DNA of 64,000 nt, taken from positions 372,001 through 436,000 of the forward strand of contig NZ_OMOI01000002.1 of NCBI RefSeq assembly GCF_900302485.1, in the 5' to 3' direction. The position numbers were made by a program, and so were the translations under genes. The DNA is from Aliiroseovarius pelagivivens (GTDB lineage Bacteria > Pseudomonadota > Alphaproteobacteria > Rhodobacterales > Rhodobacteraceae). Below, piece by piece: positions 27,000 to 36,241 of this stretch. The notes below the pieces were generated by a model. It searched no databases, was not told the DNA's origin, and saw only the letters and a program-made list of their open reading frames with translations. How positions within the stretch are numbered: position 1 is the first letter of the stretch; every line of letters begins with the position of its first letter.

Positions 27000-27777
27000 T
27001 GACCTGACCCTTCTGATCGACGCGGCGCAAGCAGCGGGCAAGATCGCCTCGGGCTTTTTCCACGGCTCGGCCGAACGCTGGGACAAACCCGGCGGGCAAG
27101 GCCCCGTGACCGAAGCCGATCTGGCCGTGGACCGGATGTTGCGAAACGAATTGACCGCAGCACGCCCCGGCTATGGTTGGCTGTCGGAAGAGACCGAAGA
27201 CACCCCAGCGCGGCTGGAGGCCGAACAGGTGTTTATTGTCGACCCGATCGACGGCACGCGGTCCTTCATCGAGGGCTCGACCACTTGGGCGCATTCTCTG
27301 GCCATCGCGCGGGACGGGATTGTCGAGGCGGCAGTTGTCTATCTGCCCGAACGCGGCAAGCTTTATGCCGCCGCGCGTGGACAAGGGGCAACGCTGAATG
27401 ACACGGCCTTGACTGTCAGCCCGAAGACCGGGATCGACGGTGCCACGGTTTTGGCGTCGAAACCCAACTTCAACCCCTCTTTCTGGCGGAATAGAGACGT
27501 TCCTCCGGTCGAGCGCGCCTTCCGAAGCTCGTTGGCGTATCGCCTTTCTCTGGTAGGCGAGGGTCGATTTGACGCGATGATTACCCTGCGCCCAACTTGG
27601 GAATGGGACGTGGCAGCAGGGGCATTGATCGTGGAAGAGGCGGGCGGATCGGTCACGGATCAAGCCAAGGGATTTGCGCGGTTCAACAACCCACATCCGC
27701 AGTTGCACGGCATGGTCGCGGGAACGCCGCCGGTCCATGACGCGTTGATCACACGGTTAGCGGAACCGTTAGCCTAA
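26992..27777 (+). CDS. CysQ-like 3'(2'),5'-bisphosphate nucleotidase / inositol monophosphatase
   Basis: The GTG at 26992 overlaps the pmbA stop; 261 residues. The lithium-sensitive phosphatase motifs are present: WLSEETED (metal Glu), DPIDGTRSFIEG and WEWDVAAGALIVEEAGG. The GSTTWAHSLAIA segment after the DGT motif resembles CysQ more than inositol monophosphatase. It should hydrolyse PAP or a related phosphate using Mg2+. The exact substrate cannot be fixed by eye. Confidence 0.87.
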   Translation: MTDDLTLLIDAAQAAGKIASGFFHGSAERWDKPGGQGPVTEADLAVDRMLRNELTAARPGYGWLSEETEDTPARLEAEQVFIVDPIDGTRSFIEGSTTWAHSLAIARDGIVEAAVVYLPERGKLYAAARGQGATLNDTALTVSPKTGIDGATVLASKPNFNPSFWRNRDVPPVERAFRSSLAYRLSLVGEGRFDAMITLRPTWEWDVAAGALIVEEAGGSVTDQAKGFARFNNPHPQLHGMVAGTPPVHDALITRLAEPLA

Positions 27778-27858
27778 CATCCCTGTGAAAAGAGGGCATT
27801 GCCAAGCGCATATCTATCGCTAACATACGGCAACCCTCATATGTTCAAGGATGCCTTC

Positions 27859-28899
27859 GTGACAGACAGACAGACCCCCCCGAACCGCCGCCCACTGACC
27901 CTTCGTGACGTATCTGAAGCCTCGGGCGTCAGCGAAATGACGGTCAGCCGCGTGCTGCGAAATCGTGGGGATGTCAGCCAAGCCACACGCGACCGCGTGT
28001 TGGAGGCCTCGAAGGAACTGGGATACGTGCCCAACAAAATTGCCGGTGCGCTGGCCTCGCAACGGGTGAACCTTGTTGCTGTGATCATTCCGTCCCTGTC
28101 GAACATGGTCTTCCCCGAAGTTATGATGGGCATCAACGAGGTGTTGGACGAAACACCGTTGCAGCCCGTCGTGGGCGTCACGAATTACGACCCCAAACGC
28201 GAAGAGAAAGTGCTGTACGAGATGCTGTCATGGCGTCCGTCAGGCGTGATTATCGCCGGGTTAGAGCATTCTGATGCGGCCAAAGCCATGCTGAAGGCCG
28301 CGGGCATCCCCGTGGTCGAAATCATGGACACCGACGGCGACGCGATCGACGCCTGCGTGGGCATTTCACACCGCCGTGCCGGGCGCAAAATGGCCCAGTC
28401 CATTCTGAAGGCTGGCTACAAAAACATCGGCTTCCTTGGCACCAAAATGCCGCTGGACCACCGCGCCCGCAAGCGCTTCGAGGGCTTCACCGAGGTGCTG
28501 GCCAAGGAAGGGATCGAGATCGCAGATCGCGAGTTCTATGAAGGCGGGTCGGCTCTGGCCAAAGGTCGTGAGATGACCGAAGTCATGCTGGAACGCACTC
28601 CAGAGCTGGATTTCCTGTATTACTCCAACGACATGATCGGAGCGGGTGGTTTGTTGTACTGCCTGGACAAAGGGATCAACGTACCAGGACAAATCGGCCT
28701 TGCGGGCTTCAACGGGGTCGAACTTCTGGACGGCTTGCCCCGCCAACTGGCAACGATGGACGCCTGTCGCAAGGAAATCGGGCGCGCGGCTGCGCAGATC
28801 ATCGCGGACCGCAGCACCGAAAGTGGCGACACAGGCGGTGCCGAACGGATCGAGCTTACGCCCAAAATCGAAGCTGGCGAGACCCTGAAACGCCGCTAG
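27859..28899 (+). CDS. LacI-family transcriptional regulator
   Basis: The GTG at 27859 with AAGGA 8 bases upstream gives 346 residues; an ATG at 27841 lacks a clear site. The N-terminal LacI helix-turn-helix reads TLRDVSEASGVSEMTVSRVLRNRGDVS, with the hinge helix KIAGALASQRVN. The rest is a periplasmic-binding-protein-like sensor (VVGVTNYDPKREE, GLAGFNGVELLDGLPRQLATM). It resembles gluconate or sugar-responding regulators such as GntR of E. coli. No sugar genes are near, so its targets lie elsewhere. The tRNA-Arg gene follows. Confidence 0.88.
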   Translation: MTDRQTPPNRRPLTLRDVSEASGVSEMTVSRVLRNRGDVSQATRDRVLEASKELGYVPNKIAGALASQRVNLVAVIIPSLSNMVFPEVMMGINEVLDETPLQPVVGVTNYDPKREEKVLYEMLSWRPSGVIIAGLEHSDAAKAMLKAAGIPVVEIMDTDGDAIDACVGISHRRAGRKMAQSILKAGYKNIGFLGTKMPLDHRARKRFEGFTEVLAKEGIEIADREFYEGGSALAKGREMTEVMLERTPELDFLYYSNDMIGAGGLLYCLDKGINVPGQIGLAGFNGVELLDGLPRQLATMDACRKEIGRAAAQIIADRSTESGDTGGAERIELTPKIEAGETLKRR

Positions 28900-28935
28900 A
28901 CAAGCCGCGCCCGCTTGCCTATCTCCTGCGCAAAC

Positions 28936-29012
28936 GGCCCCGTGGCTCAACTGGATAGAGCAGCCCCCTCCTAAGGGGCAGGTTGCAGGTTCGAATCCTG
29001 CCGGGGTCGCCA
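28936..29012 (+). tRNA. tRNA-Arg (CCT anticodon)
   Basis: A full cloverleaf is visible. The acceptor stem pairs GGCCCCG with CGGGGTC, with one G-U pair. A D-arm GCTC/GAGC, an anticodon stem GCCCC/GGGGC with loop CTCCTAA (anticodon CCT) and a T-arm GCAGG-TTCGAAT-CCTGC follow, and CCA is encoded. It reads AGG Arg codons. No tandem tRNAs and no integrase gene are nearby. Confidence 0.97.
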
Positions 29013-29230
29013 AGATCACCTGCATATATTCATCACATCGCAGAGCGATTTTCAGCTTCCCGCTGAGATCTGCTCTGGCGCTGGCATTTATTGCCACCAC
29101 CGCAAGACTTGGCTGAAGTTGAGGTGGTTTTGGGCGCCCATGTCGATTCTGACGTGAATCTTGTCTAAAAGCGAAAAGGTGCTTTGCGGCAATATCAATC
29201 TTCATGGAGGAAGAAAGAACAGGAGCCCTC
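29013..29230 (+). promoter_or_regulatory. tRNA to soxB intergenic region with a leader hairpin
   Basis: The sox promoter must lie in these 218 bp. At 29041-29077 CAGAGC and GCTCTG, then TCAGC and GCTGA, form two stacked stems with a symmetric 5x5 internal loop and a TTCCC loop. It has no T-tract and does not match a glycine riboswitch by eye. AACAGGAG at 29215-29225 is the soxB ribosome-binding site region. Confidence 0.45.
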
Positions 29231-30481
29231 ATGCGCTATTCTGCTTTGAGACTGATCAAAGAAAGCCTGACCGGACACAAGGGGTGGGGGCCGCAGTGGC
29301 GTGATCCCGACCCGAAGGACGCCTATGACTATGTGATCATTGGCGGTGGCGGGCATGGGTTGGCCACGGCCTATTATCTGGCGAAAGAGTTTCAGGGCGC
29401 GCGGATCGCGGTGCTGGAAAAGGGCTGGATCGGCGGCGGTAATGTGGGCCGGAACACGACGATCATCCGCTCGAACTATCTGCTGGATGGGAACGAGCCA
29501 TTCTACGAGTTTTCGCTGAAGCTTTGGGAAGGTCTTGAGCAAGACCTGAACTATAACGCGATGGTCAGCCAGCGCGGCATTCTGAACCTTGTCCACACCG
29601 ATGCGCAGCGCGATGCAGCGCGGCGGCGTGGCAATGCGATGATCCTGAATGGATCAGATGCCGAGCTTCTGGACACGAACGGCGTGCGCGCCATGTACCC
29701 GTTCCTGAACTTCGACAACGCCCGCTTCCCGATCAAGGGCGGGCTGTTGCACCGGCGCGGCGGGACCGTGCGCCACGATGCGGTCGCTTGGGGCTATGCC
29801 CGCGGCGCAGACCAGCGCGGCGTGGACATCATCCAGAACTGCGAAGTCACGGGTTTCAAGATCGAAGATGGGCGGGTTCTGGGCGTCGAGACCTCGCGCG
29901 GGTTTATTGGTGCCAAGAAGGTTGGCGTGTCGGTCGCGGGCAGTTCCAGCCGGGTGATGGCGATGGCGGGGATGCGTCTGCCCATCGAAAGCCACGTATT
30001 GCAGGCCTTCGTGTCCGAAGGGCTGAAACCCTTCATTCCGGGCGTAATCACCTATGGCGCGGGTCACTTCTATTGCAGCCAATCCGACAAGGGCGGACTG
30101 GTCTTTGGCGGTGATATCGACGGCTACAACTCTTACGCCCAACGCGGCAACCTGCCAGTGGTCGAGGACGTGATCGAAGGCGGCATGTCACTGATTCCGG
30201 GCCTTGGACGCGCGCGGCTTCTGCGTAGCTGGGGCGGCATCATGGACATGTCGATGGACGGCTCGCCCTATATCGACAAGACCCATATCGAGGGCCTCTA
30301 TTTCAACGGCGGCTGGTGCTATGGCGGCTTCAAAGCCACGCCTGCTGCGGGCTTCTGCTTTGCCCATCTTCTGAAAACCGACCGTCCGCATGAGACCGCG
30401 AAGGCCTATCGGCTGGACCGGTTCATGACCGGGCACATGATCGACGAAAAGGGCCAAGGCGCCCAACCAAACCTGCACTGA
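29231..30481 (+). CDS. soxB: Sarcosine oxidase subunit beta
   Basis: The ATG at 29231 follows AGGAG by 7 bases and gives 416 residues. It has the FAD motif IIGGGGHGLATAYYLA and the DAO-type fold. The GGTVRHDAVAWGYARGAD segment (His182) corresponds to the region of the covalently bound FMN histidine in heterotetrameric sarcosine oxidase. The SWGGIMDMSMDGSPYI segment is typical. It carries the sarcosine site and oxidises the N-methylglycine methyl group. First gene of soxBDAG. Substrates other than sarcosine are possible for this group. Confidence 0.93.
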   Translation: MRYSALRLIKESLTGHKGWGPQWRDPDPKDAYDYVIIGGGGHGLATAYYLAKEFQGARIAVLEKGWIGGGNVGRNTTIIRSNYLLDGNEPFYEFSLKLWEGLEQDLNYNAMVSQRGILNLVHTDAQRDAARRRGNAMILNGSDAELLDTNGVRAMYPFLNFDNARFPIKGGLLHRRGGTVRHDAVAWGYARGADQRGVDIIQNCEVTGFKIEDGRVLGVETSRGFIGAKKVGVSVAGSSSRVMAMAGMRLPIESHVLQAFVSEGLKPFIPGVITYGAGHFYCSQSDKGGLVFGGDIDGYNSYAQRGNLPVVEDVIEGGMSLIPGLGRARLLRSWGGIMDMSMDGSPYIDKTHIEGLYFNGGWCYGGFKATPAAGFCFAHLLKTDRPHETAKAYRLDRFMTGHMIDEKGQGAQPNLH

Positions 30482-30509
30482 CACAGCTGCGATTTGAGGA
30501 ACTGAACCG

Positions 30510-30806
30510 ATGATCATCAACCATCCGCTTCTTGGACCGCGCGACGCGCAAGAGTTCACCTATCTGGGCGACGCGGGCCTGATCAACCGTCCCTATTGGC
30601 TGTCGGAAAACGCCCTACGCGAGTTTCACGACTATCTGCATCTGCGCGAAAACCCCGCTGGTTTGCACCGCGAACTGTGGTTCCACGAACAAGGCGACCG
30701 GTCCTGGCTGGTCGTGACCCGCGACACCACCACGCATGAGATCACCAAGGTCGAGCTGGCCCGTGACGTCGCCCGCGCCAACCGCGCCGCCGAGGTAATG
30801 CAATGA
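30510..30806 (+). CDS. soxD: Sarcosine oxidase subunit delta, zinc cysteines missing
   Basis: A 98-residue protein with the delta subunit plan: GPRDAQEFTYLGDAGLINRP, REFHDYLHLRENPAG and VTRDTTTHEITKV. The usual CPxCGPR zinc motif reads HPLLGPR here (residues 5-11) and the HxxGC motif reads HEQGD (59-63). Three of the four zinc ligands known from canonical SoxD are therefore replaced by His, Leu and Asp. It may be structurally stable without zinc or bind it differently. It lies between soxB and soxA and overlaps soxA by 4 bp. Confidence 0.88.
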   Translation: MIINHPLLGPRDAQEFTYLGDAGLINRPYWLSENALREFHDYLHLRENPAGLHRELWFHEQGDRSWLVVTRDTTTHEITKVELARDVARANRAAEVMQ

Positions 30807-33757
30807 CACAGGCGAACCGCCTTTCCGGTGGGCTGATCGATCGATCCGCCACGCTGAACTTCAGTTTTGATGGCAAAAGCTATCAGGGTTATGCGGGCGA
30901 CACGCTGGCCTCCGCATTGCTGGCCAATGGCGTGCGCCTGATGGGGCGTTCGTTCAAATACCACCGCCCGCGCGGCGTGCTGACCGCCGGGTCCGAGGAA
31001 CCCAACGCGCTGGTCGAGCTGCGTTCTGGCGGTCGTCAAGAACCCAACACCCGCGCCACCGTGGCCGAGATTTATGACGGGTTCACCGCCAACTCGCAGA
31101 ACCGCTGGCCGTCACTGGAACGCGATTTTATGGCGATCAATGATCGCTTCTCGAATTTCCTAAGCGCCGGGTTTTACTACAAGACCTTCATGTGGCCACG
31201 CGCCTTCTGGGAAAAGCTCTACGAACCGATCATCCGCAAAGCCGCCGGTCTTGGCAGTCTGACAGGCGAGGGCGACCCCGACGTCTATGACAAGGGTTTT
31301 CTGCATTGCGATCTTCTGGTGATCGGGGCGGGGCCTGCAGGTCTTGCCGCCGCGTTGACCGCAGGCCGTGCTGGCGCGCAGGTCATCATCGCAGACGAAG
31401 ATTTCCGTCTGGGCGGGCGTCTGTTGTTGGACACCGGGTCGCTGTCGGATCAGTCCGGCGCGGACTGGGTTGAACAGGCGCAGGCCGAATTGACCTCGCT
31501 TCCCAATGTCCGCGTGATGCCGCGTACAACGGTGTTTGGCTCGTACGATCACGGCGTCTATGGCGCGGTCGAGCGCAACGCCGATCACCTGATCGCCCCC
31601 GAAGCTGACAAACCACGCCAGACGCTTTGGCGGATCTATTCCAAACGCGCACTGGTCGCTGCCGGCGCGATTGAACGCCCGATCGGATTTGAGAATAACG
31701 ATCGTCCCGGCGTGATGCTGGCCGGTGCCACCCGCGCCTATGCCAACCGCTATGCGGCCGCGCCCGCGCAGTCGGTTGTGGTGTTTGCCAACAACGATGA
31801 CGCCCACCAGACCGCCCGCGACCTGATCGCCAAAGGGGTCGAGGTGCCCGCCGTGGTCGACATCCGCCCGGATGCATCCGCAATCGACGGGACTGAAGTC
31901 TTGGCAGGCGCACAGATCATCGACACCAAGGGCCGTCTTGGCCTGAGCTCGGTCACCGTGCGCTTGGCAAACGGCCAGACCCGCGTGATCCCTTGTGGCG
32001 CGCTGGCGATGTCTGGCGGTTGGAACCCCAACCTCGGCCTGACCTGCCATCAGCGCGGTCGCCCGGTTTGGAGCAACAATATCCACGCCTTTGTACCGGG
32101 TCAGGGCCTGCCGCCCGGCCAAAGCGTTGCCGGGGCCGCGATGGGCGAGATGTCGACCCATGCCGCGCTGACCGGTGGCGCTGCGAAAGCTGTCGAAGCG
32201 TTGTCTGAATTGGGTATCACTGCGTCCCCAACAGACTTGCCCAAAGCCGAAGACGCGCCCATCACGCTCACCCCATTCTGGCATGTCTCGGGCGCAAAAC
32301 GCGCGTGGCTCGACTTCCAGAACGATGTGACCGTCAAGGACGTGAAGCTGGCGCATCAGGAAAACTTCACATCCGTGGAACACTTGAAACGCTATACCAC
32401 GCTGGGCATGGCTACCGATCAGGGCAAGACCTCGAACATGGGCGCGCTGGCGGTGATGGCGGAACTGACCGGAAAGTCGATCCCGGCGACCGGTACCACC
32501 ATCTTCCGCCCGCCCTATACGCCCGTCTCGATGGGCGCACTGGCAGGCCGTGCGGTGGGCAAGGAATTCCACCCAACCCGCCTGACCCCCAGCCACAAAT
32601 GGGCCGAGGAACAGGGCGCCGTGTTTGTCGAAGTCGGCAACTGGCTGCGCGCGCAATGGTTCCCACAAGAAGGCGAAACGCACTGGCGCCAATCCGTGGA
32701 CCGCGAGGTTCTGGCGACCCGCAACTCTGTCGGTATTTGCGACGTGACCACACTGGGCAAGATCGACGTGCAGGGCGCGGATGCCGCTGAATTCCTGAAC
32801 AAGATCTACGCCAACGGTTTCGCGAAACTGCCCGTGGGCAAGGTCCGCTATGGCTTGATGCTGCGCGAGGATGGCGTGGCCTATGACGACGGCACCGCCG
32901 CCCGTCTGGCCGAGGATCACTTCGTCGTCACCACCACCACCGCCAATGCGGTTGTGGTCTATCGCAACATGGAATTCGCCCGCCAATGCCTGTGGCCGGA
33001 TCTGGATGTGCAGCTGATTTCGACGACCGAAGCCTGGGCGCAATACGCCGTCGCTGGCCCCAATGCGCGCAAGCTGTTGCAAAAGATCGTGGATCCGGAG
33101 TTCGACATCTCGAACGAAGCATTCCCCTTCATGGGCTGCGCTGAGATTGCCGTCTGCGGCGGTTGCCGTGCACGGCTGTTCCGTATCTCGTTCTCGGGCG
33201 AGCTGGCTTATGAAATCGCCGTCCCCACCCGTTACGGTGATGCCCTGATGCGTCAGATGATGGCGGCGGGCGAAGAGTTCGACGTGACCCCTTACGGGAC
33301 CGAAGCGCTGGGCGTCATGCGGATCGAAAAGGGCCACGCGGCGGGCAATGAACTGAATGGCACCACCACAGCGCTGAACCTTGGGCTGGGCCGTATGGTT
33401 TCGACCAAGAAAGATTGCATCGGCAACGTGCTGTCACGTCGCGATGGGATGACCGCGGAAGATGCGCTGAACCTTGTGGGGCTGCGCCCTGTGGACGCGT
33501 CGAATTCTGTGCCTGCAGGTGGGCATCTGATGAGTGTCTCTGGTCCCGTCGATGCGGCCCATGATCAGGGTTATGTCACTTCGGCCGCTTACTCACCAAT
33601 CCTTGAAAGTTCGATCGGGCTTGGCTTTGTGAAGTCGGGCTTTGAGCGGATGGGGGAACAACTTCGGTTGGTTAACCCACTGGAAGGGCAAGAAGTTCTG
33701 GTCGAAATCGTCAGCCCGCATTTCGTCGATCCGGAAGGAGAGAAGCTCCGTGCATAA
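30803..33757 (+). CDS. soxA: Sarcosine oxidase subunit alpha
   Basis: A 984-residue protein, the usual length. The N-terminal ferredoxin-like part has YQGYAGDTLASALLANGVRLMGRSFKYHRPRGV. It is followed by an NAD-binding flavoprotein domain (LVIGAGPAGLAAALTAGRAGAQVIIADED) and, from about residue 600, an aminomethyltransferase-type (GcvT-like) domain with HPTRLTPSHKWAEEQGA and YGLMLREDGVAYDDGTAARL, which binds tetrahydrofolate. It channels the formaldehyde unit to 5,10-methylene-THF. Its start overlaps soxD and its end overlaps soxG by 8 bp. Confidence 0.94.
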   Translation: MTQANRLSGGLIDRSATLNFSFDGKSYQGYAGDTLASALLANGVRLMGRSFKYHRPRGVLTAGSEEPNALVELRSGGRQEPNTRATVAEIYDGFTANSQNRWPSLERDFMAINDRFSNFLSAGFYYKTFMWPRAFWEKLYEPIIRKAAGLGSLTGEGDPDVYDKGFLHCDLLVIGAGPAGLAAALTAGRAGAQVIIADEDFRLGGRLLLDTGSLSDQSGADWVEQAQAELTSLPNVRVMPRTTVFGSYDHGVYGAVERNADHLIAPEADKPRQTLWRIYSKRALVAAGAIERPIGFENNDRPGVMLAGATRAYANRYAAAPAQSVVVFANNDDAHQTARDLIAKGVEVPAVVDIRPDASAIDGTEVLAGAQIIDTKGRLGLSSVTVRLANGQTRVIPCGALAMSGGWNPNLGLTCHQRGRPVWSNNIHAFVPGQGLPPGQSVAGAAMGEMSTHAALTGGAAKAVEALSELGITASPTDLPKAEDAPITLTPFWHVSGAKRAWLDFQNDVTVKDVKLAHQENFTSVEHLKRYTTLGMATDQGKTSNMGALAVMAELTGKSIPATGTTIFRPPYTPVSMGALAGRAVGKEFHPTRLTPSHKWAEEQGAVFVEVGNWLRAQWFPQEGETHWRQSVDREVLATRNSVGICDVTTLGKIDVQGADAAEFLNKIYANGFAKLPVGKVRYGLMLREDGVAYDDGTAARLAEDHFVVTTTTANAVVVYRNMEFARQCLWPDLDVQLISTTEAWAQYAVAGPNARKLLQKIVDPEFDISNEAFPFMGCAEIAVCGGCRARLFRISFSGELAYEIAVPTRYGDALMRQMMAAGEEFDVTPYGTEALGVMRIEKGHAAGNELNGTTTALNLGLGRMVSTKKDCIGNVLSRRDGMTAEDALNLVGLRPVDASNSVPAGGHLMSVSGPVDAAHDQGYVTSAAYSPILESSIGLGFVKSGFERMGEQLRLVNPLEGQEVLVEIVSPHFVDPEGEKLRA

Positions 33758-34301
33758 GTTGAAACCCATCACCCCGCTGGGCGCGGAAGAACCGCAAGTG
33801 GACCAGATCGGAACGCTGACCATTGCCGAGGTTGTGGATCAGGCGCTTGCGTCCGTGGCCGCGCGCGAAGGGCAATTAGATGCTGCGCAAAAGGCGCTGC
33901 CGCTGACCTTGCCCGGCGTCGGGAAATCCGCAACGCAGGGCGATTTTGCAGCCTTCTGGACCGGCCCCGATCAGTGGATGATCTCTGCCGATCACGATCA
34001 GCACGAATTGCTGGCGGCAGAGCTGAAACAGATCGTGGGCGACACGGCGTCGGTCGTGGAACAGACCGACGGCTGGTGCCGGTTTGACGTGTCGGGCGCA
34101 GCACTTTGCGATCATTTCGAACGTCTGTCCAACGTGCCCGTGCGCACGATGGCGGCCGGGGATGTGATCCGTGGCACGGTTGAACATTTGGGCGCGTTTC
34201 TGTGGCGTCTCGCTGACGACCGCATGGCTGTGATCGCCCCGCGCTCGTCAGCGGCGTCCTTGCATCACGCGTTGGTGGCAGCGGCCCGTTCGGTCGTCTA
34301 A
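33750..34301 (+). CDS. soxG: Sarcosine oxidase subunit gamma
   Basis: The GTG at 33750 has AGGAG 9 bases upstream, inside the end of soxA; 183 residues. It starts MHKLKPITPLGAEEPQV and includes QGDFAAFWTGPDQWMI and EQTDGWCRFDVSGAALCDHFERLSNV, the truncated GcvT-like fold of SoxG. It completes the four-subunit oxidase. A perfect 9-bp hairpin lies 15 bp past its stop. Confidence 0.9.
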   Translation: MHKLKPITPLGAEEPQVDQIGTLTIAEVVDQALASVAAREGQLDAAQKALPLTLPGVGKSATQGDFAAFWTGPDQWMISADHDQHELLAAELKQIVGDTASVVEQTDGWCRFDVSGAALCDHFERLSNVPVRTMAAGDVIRGTVEHLGAFLWRLADDRMAVIAPRSSAASLHHALVAAARSVV

Positions 34302-34311
34302 TCCACACAGA

Positions 34312-35325
34312 TCACGAGGGCAGCGCATCGCTGCCCTTGACCCGCATTGAGTTCTTGGAACGCCGATCCGCAATCGGTGTCATCCCGAAGCTCTCGCGAT
34401 AGTGCCGCAGGAATGCGCCGGGCGTGGCATAACCCACCATGAAGGCGACCTCGGTTACCGGCGTGTTGGAATAGAGCACCAGCTGGCGCGCCTGTTTCAT
34501 CCGCATCTTCCGGTAATACTTCAGCGGGCTCTGCCCCGTCGCTTCTTTGAAGCTGCGCTCAAGCGAGCGGGTCGAGACGCCCACCGCCTCGGCCACTTTG
34601 CTTATCTGGATGGGGCTTTCGATATGCGCGGCGAAATGCTCGATTGCGCGTTCGACCTGCTTGGGCAGCAGGTCCTGACTTTTCGCCGTGTCATGGGCCG
34701 GGGTCTTCTGCGCGGCGGCGGCGCTGCGGATATAGGGGTGCTGAAACCAGCAGGCGACCTCGGCCATGATATCGCCGCCCAGACGGTCTTCGATCAGGGC
34801 CAGCATATGGTCGAAGGCGGCAGATGCGCCTGAGATGGTTGTGTAATCCCCATCTTCGCAGATCACCGTGCTTTGCGCTGGGATGTCGGGGAACTCGGCC
34901 TGAAATGCGGCCTCGTAACACCAATGCACCGACAACGGATTCTCGCGCGTCAGACCGGTGCGGGCCAAGGCGAAAACCCCGCCACTGATGGATCCCAGAC
35001 GGGTCTTGCCACGCTGGTAACGCTGAAGGGCGGCATTGGCCCGCGATGGCGTCGCAAAACGGGCATTGGGGCTGGCGGTGAACAACAGAACATCCAGCTC
35101 TCCGGCCTCGGACAGCGTGCAATCCGGCGCAAAGCTGACCCCGGCTGACGAGTCGACTGGGGCGTTGTCTTCTGCAATCACCTTCCAGCGAAACGCCTGT
35201 TGCCCTGAAATTTCATTGGCCGCGCGCAACGGTTCGATACACGAGGTCAGGCAAGCCATCGGAAAACCGGGAAAGATCAAAATCCCCAAGGTCAGCGGGG
35301 CTTGGGGCGCGCTTGCATCAGTCAT
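34312..35325 (-). CDS. GlxA/GbdR-type AraC-family regulator
   Basis: A 337-residue protein. The N-terminal half is a DJ-1/PfpI (class I glutamine amidotransferase-like) domain with LTLGILIFPGFPMACLTSCIEPLRAANE and an inactive nucleophile site (GGVFALARTGL). The C-terminal half is an AraC-type DNA-binding domain with ISKVAEAVGVSTRSLERSFKEATGQSPLKYYRKMRMKQAR. This is the architecture of GbdR and other regulators of glycine-betaine and sarcosine catabolism. It sits next to soxBDAG and the BCCT operon, so control of one or both is likely. Its start overlaps the LysR gene stop by 4 bp. Confidence 0.88.
   Translation of the reverse strand: MTDASAPQAPLTLGILIFPGFPMACLTSCIEPLRAANEISGQQAFRWKVIAEDNAPVDSSAGVSFAPDCTLSEAGELDVLLFTASPNARFATPSRANAALQRYQRGKTRLGSISGGVFALARTGLTRENPLSVHWCYEAAFQAEFPDIPAQSTVICEDGDYTTISGASAAFDHMLALIEDRLGGDIMAEVACWFQHPYIRSAAAAQKTPAHDTAKSQDLLPKQVERAIEHFAAHIESPIQISKVAEAVGVSTRSLERSFKEATGQSPLKYYRKMRMKQARQLVLYSNTPVTEVAFMVGYATPGAFLRHYRESFGMTPIADRRSKNSMRVKGSDALPS
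34317..34337 (+). terminator. Hairpin after soxG
   Basis: AGGGCAGCG-CAT-CGCTGCCCT is a perfect 9-bp stem with a 3-nt loop just past soxG and within the last codons of the convergent AraC-type gene. Only TT follows, so it may be a weak terminator. Confidence 0.6.
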
Positions 35326-36230
35326 GAGGACATTCCCATCAAAGTGTCTTGCGAGATCTCGGCAGCGATTTCCAGAATGTGCCGCTCTAAAAGGCGAGCT
35401 GCCGGGGATAAGGTCGAATCAGCCCGGCGCAGCAGGTGAATTTCGCGTTTTGCGTGCGGTTCAGCGAGCGGACGGAAGATCAAACCCGCTGAATTTGATG
35501 CCCTGACTGCCATCTCTGGCAGGATTGTTACCCCGATATTGGCATGCACCATCCCCATGATCGAGGTCAGGTTATGGGCCGACAGCAGCGCTTTTTCGTG
35601 CAGCAAGATCGACGGTTCCGCGCTGATCCCAGCCGAAAGAGAGTTCGCGATGAGCCGTTCATTATCCAACGCCTCCCACGTGACGGGACCGGTTTCCTGC
35701 GCCAGCGCATGGGTGGGCGCACAGATGACGCCAAACGTGTCAGACAAAAGGTGCTGGCTGTTCAGTCCCACGTTTTGCTGGCCCATTGTTGCGATACCGA
35801 TATCGATTCTGTCGCGGTCAAGTTCGTGCAGGATCGAGCTTGAATCCATATCGCGCAGTTCGATGTCTACATTTCCGTAGTCATTGATATGGCGCGAAAA
35901 AACCTGCGGGATGATGGTGCCGGCGACGGACGGTACGGTGGCGATGCGCACATGGCCGTGGGTGGCCTTGGCAAAGCCCTCGATCGCTTTCACCGTATTG
36001 TCGAACTGCTGCAGCTCGCGCTCGGCCTGTTCCAGAACGAAGGTGCCCAGCGCGGTCAGTTTGCTTTTGCGGTCGGTTTCGAACAGCGGTTCGCCCAGAT
36101 GGGTTTCCAGCTGCTTCAGCATCATAGACACGGCCGAGGGCGTGCGCCCCAACGTTTGGGCCGCATCGCTTAGATTGCCGCTGCGGGCGACGGTGGCAAA
36201 GCCACGCAGCATTTCGATTTTCAGCGCCAT
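35322..36230 (-). CDS. LysR-family transcriptional regulator
   Basis: The ATG at 36230 gives 302 residues beginning MALKIEMLRGFATVARSGNLSDAAQTLGRTPSAVSMML, the LysR winged helix-turn-helix. The co-inducer domain follows (GHVRIATVPSVAGTIIPQVF, GVTILPEMAVRASNSAG). It is divergent from the aldehyde dehydrogenase gene at 36343, the classical layout for a LysR regulator and its target. Two inverted repeats sit in the 112-bp gap. It is translationally coupled to the AraC-type regulator. Confidence 0.9.
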   Translation of the reverse strand: MALKIEMLRGFATVARSGNLSDAAQTLGRTPSAVSMMLKQLETHLGEPLFETDRKSKLTALGTFVLEQAERELQQFDNTVKAIEGFAKATHGHVRIATVPSVAGTIIPQVFSRHINDYGNVDIELRDMDSSSILHELDRDRIDIGIATMGQQNVGLNSQHLLSDTFGVICAPTHALAQETGPVTWEALDNERLIANSLSAGISAEPSILLHEKALLSAHNLTSIMGMVHANIGVTILPEMAVRASNSAGLIFRPLAEPHAKREIHLLRRADSTLSPAARLLERHILEIAAEISQDTLMGMSS

Positions 36231-36241
36231 AGTGACCACAC

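Noticed and set aside
29013..29230. Glycine riboswitch in front of the sarcosine oxidase operon
   Set aside because: The stem-loop seen lacks the conserved glycine-aptamer core sequences, so I treat it as an unassigned hairpin.
31160..33337. Antisense open frame of 725 codons opposite soxA
   Set aside because: soxA is a clear full-length gene; the antisense product has no motif and shadow composition.
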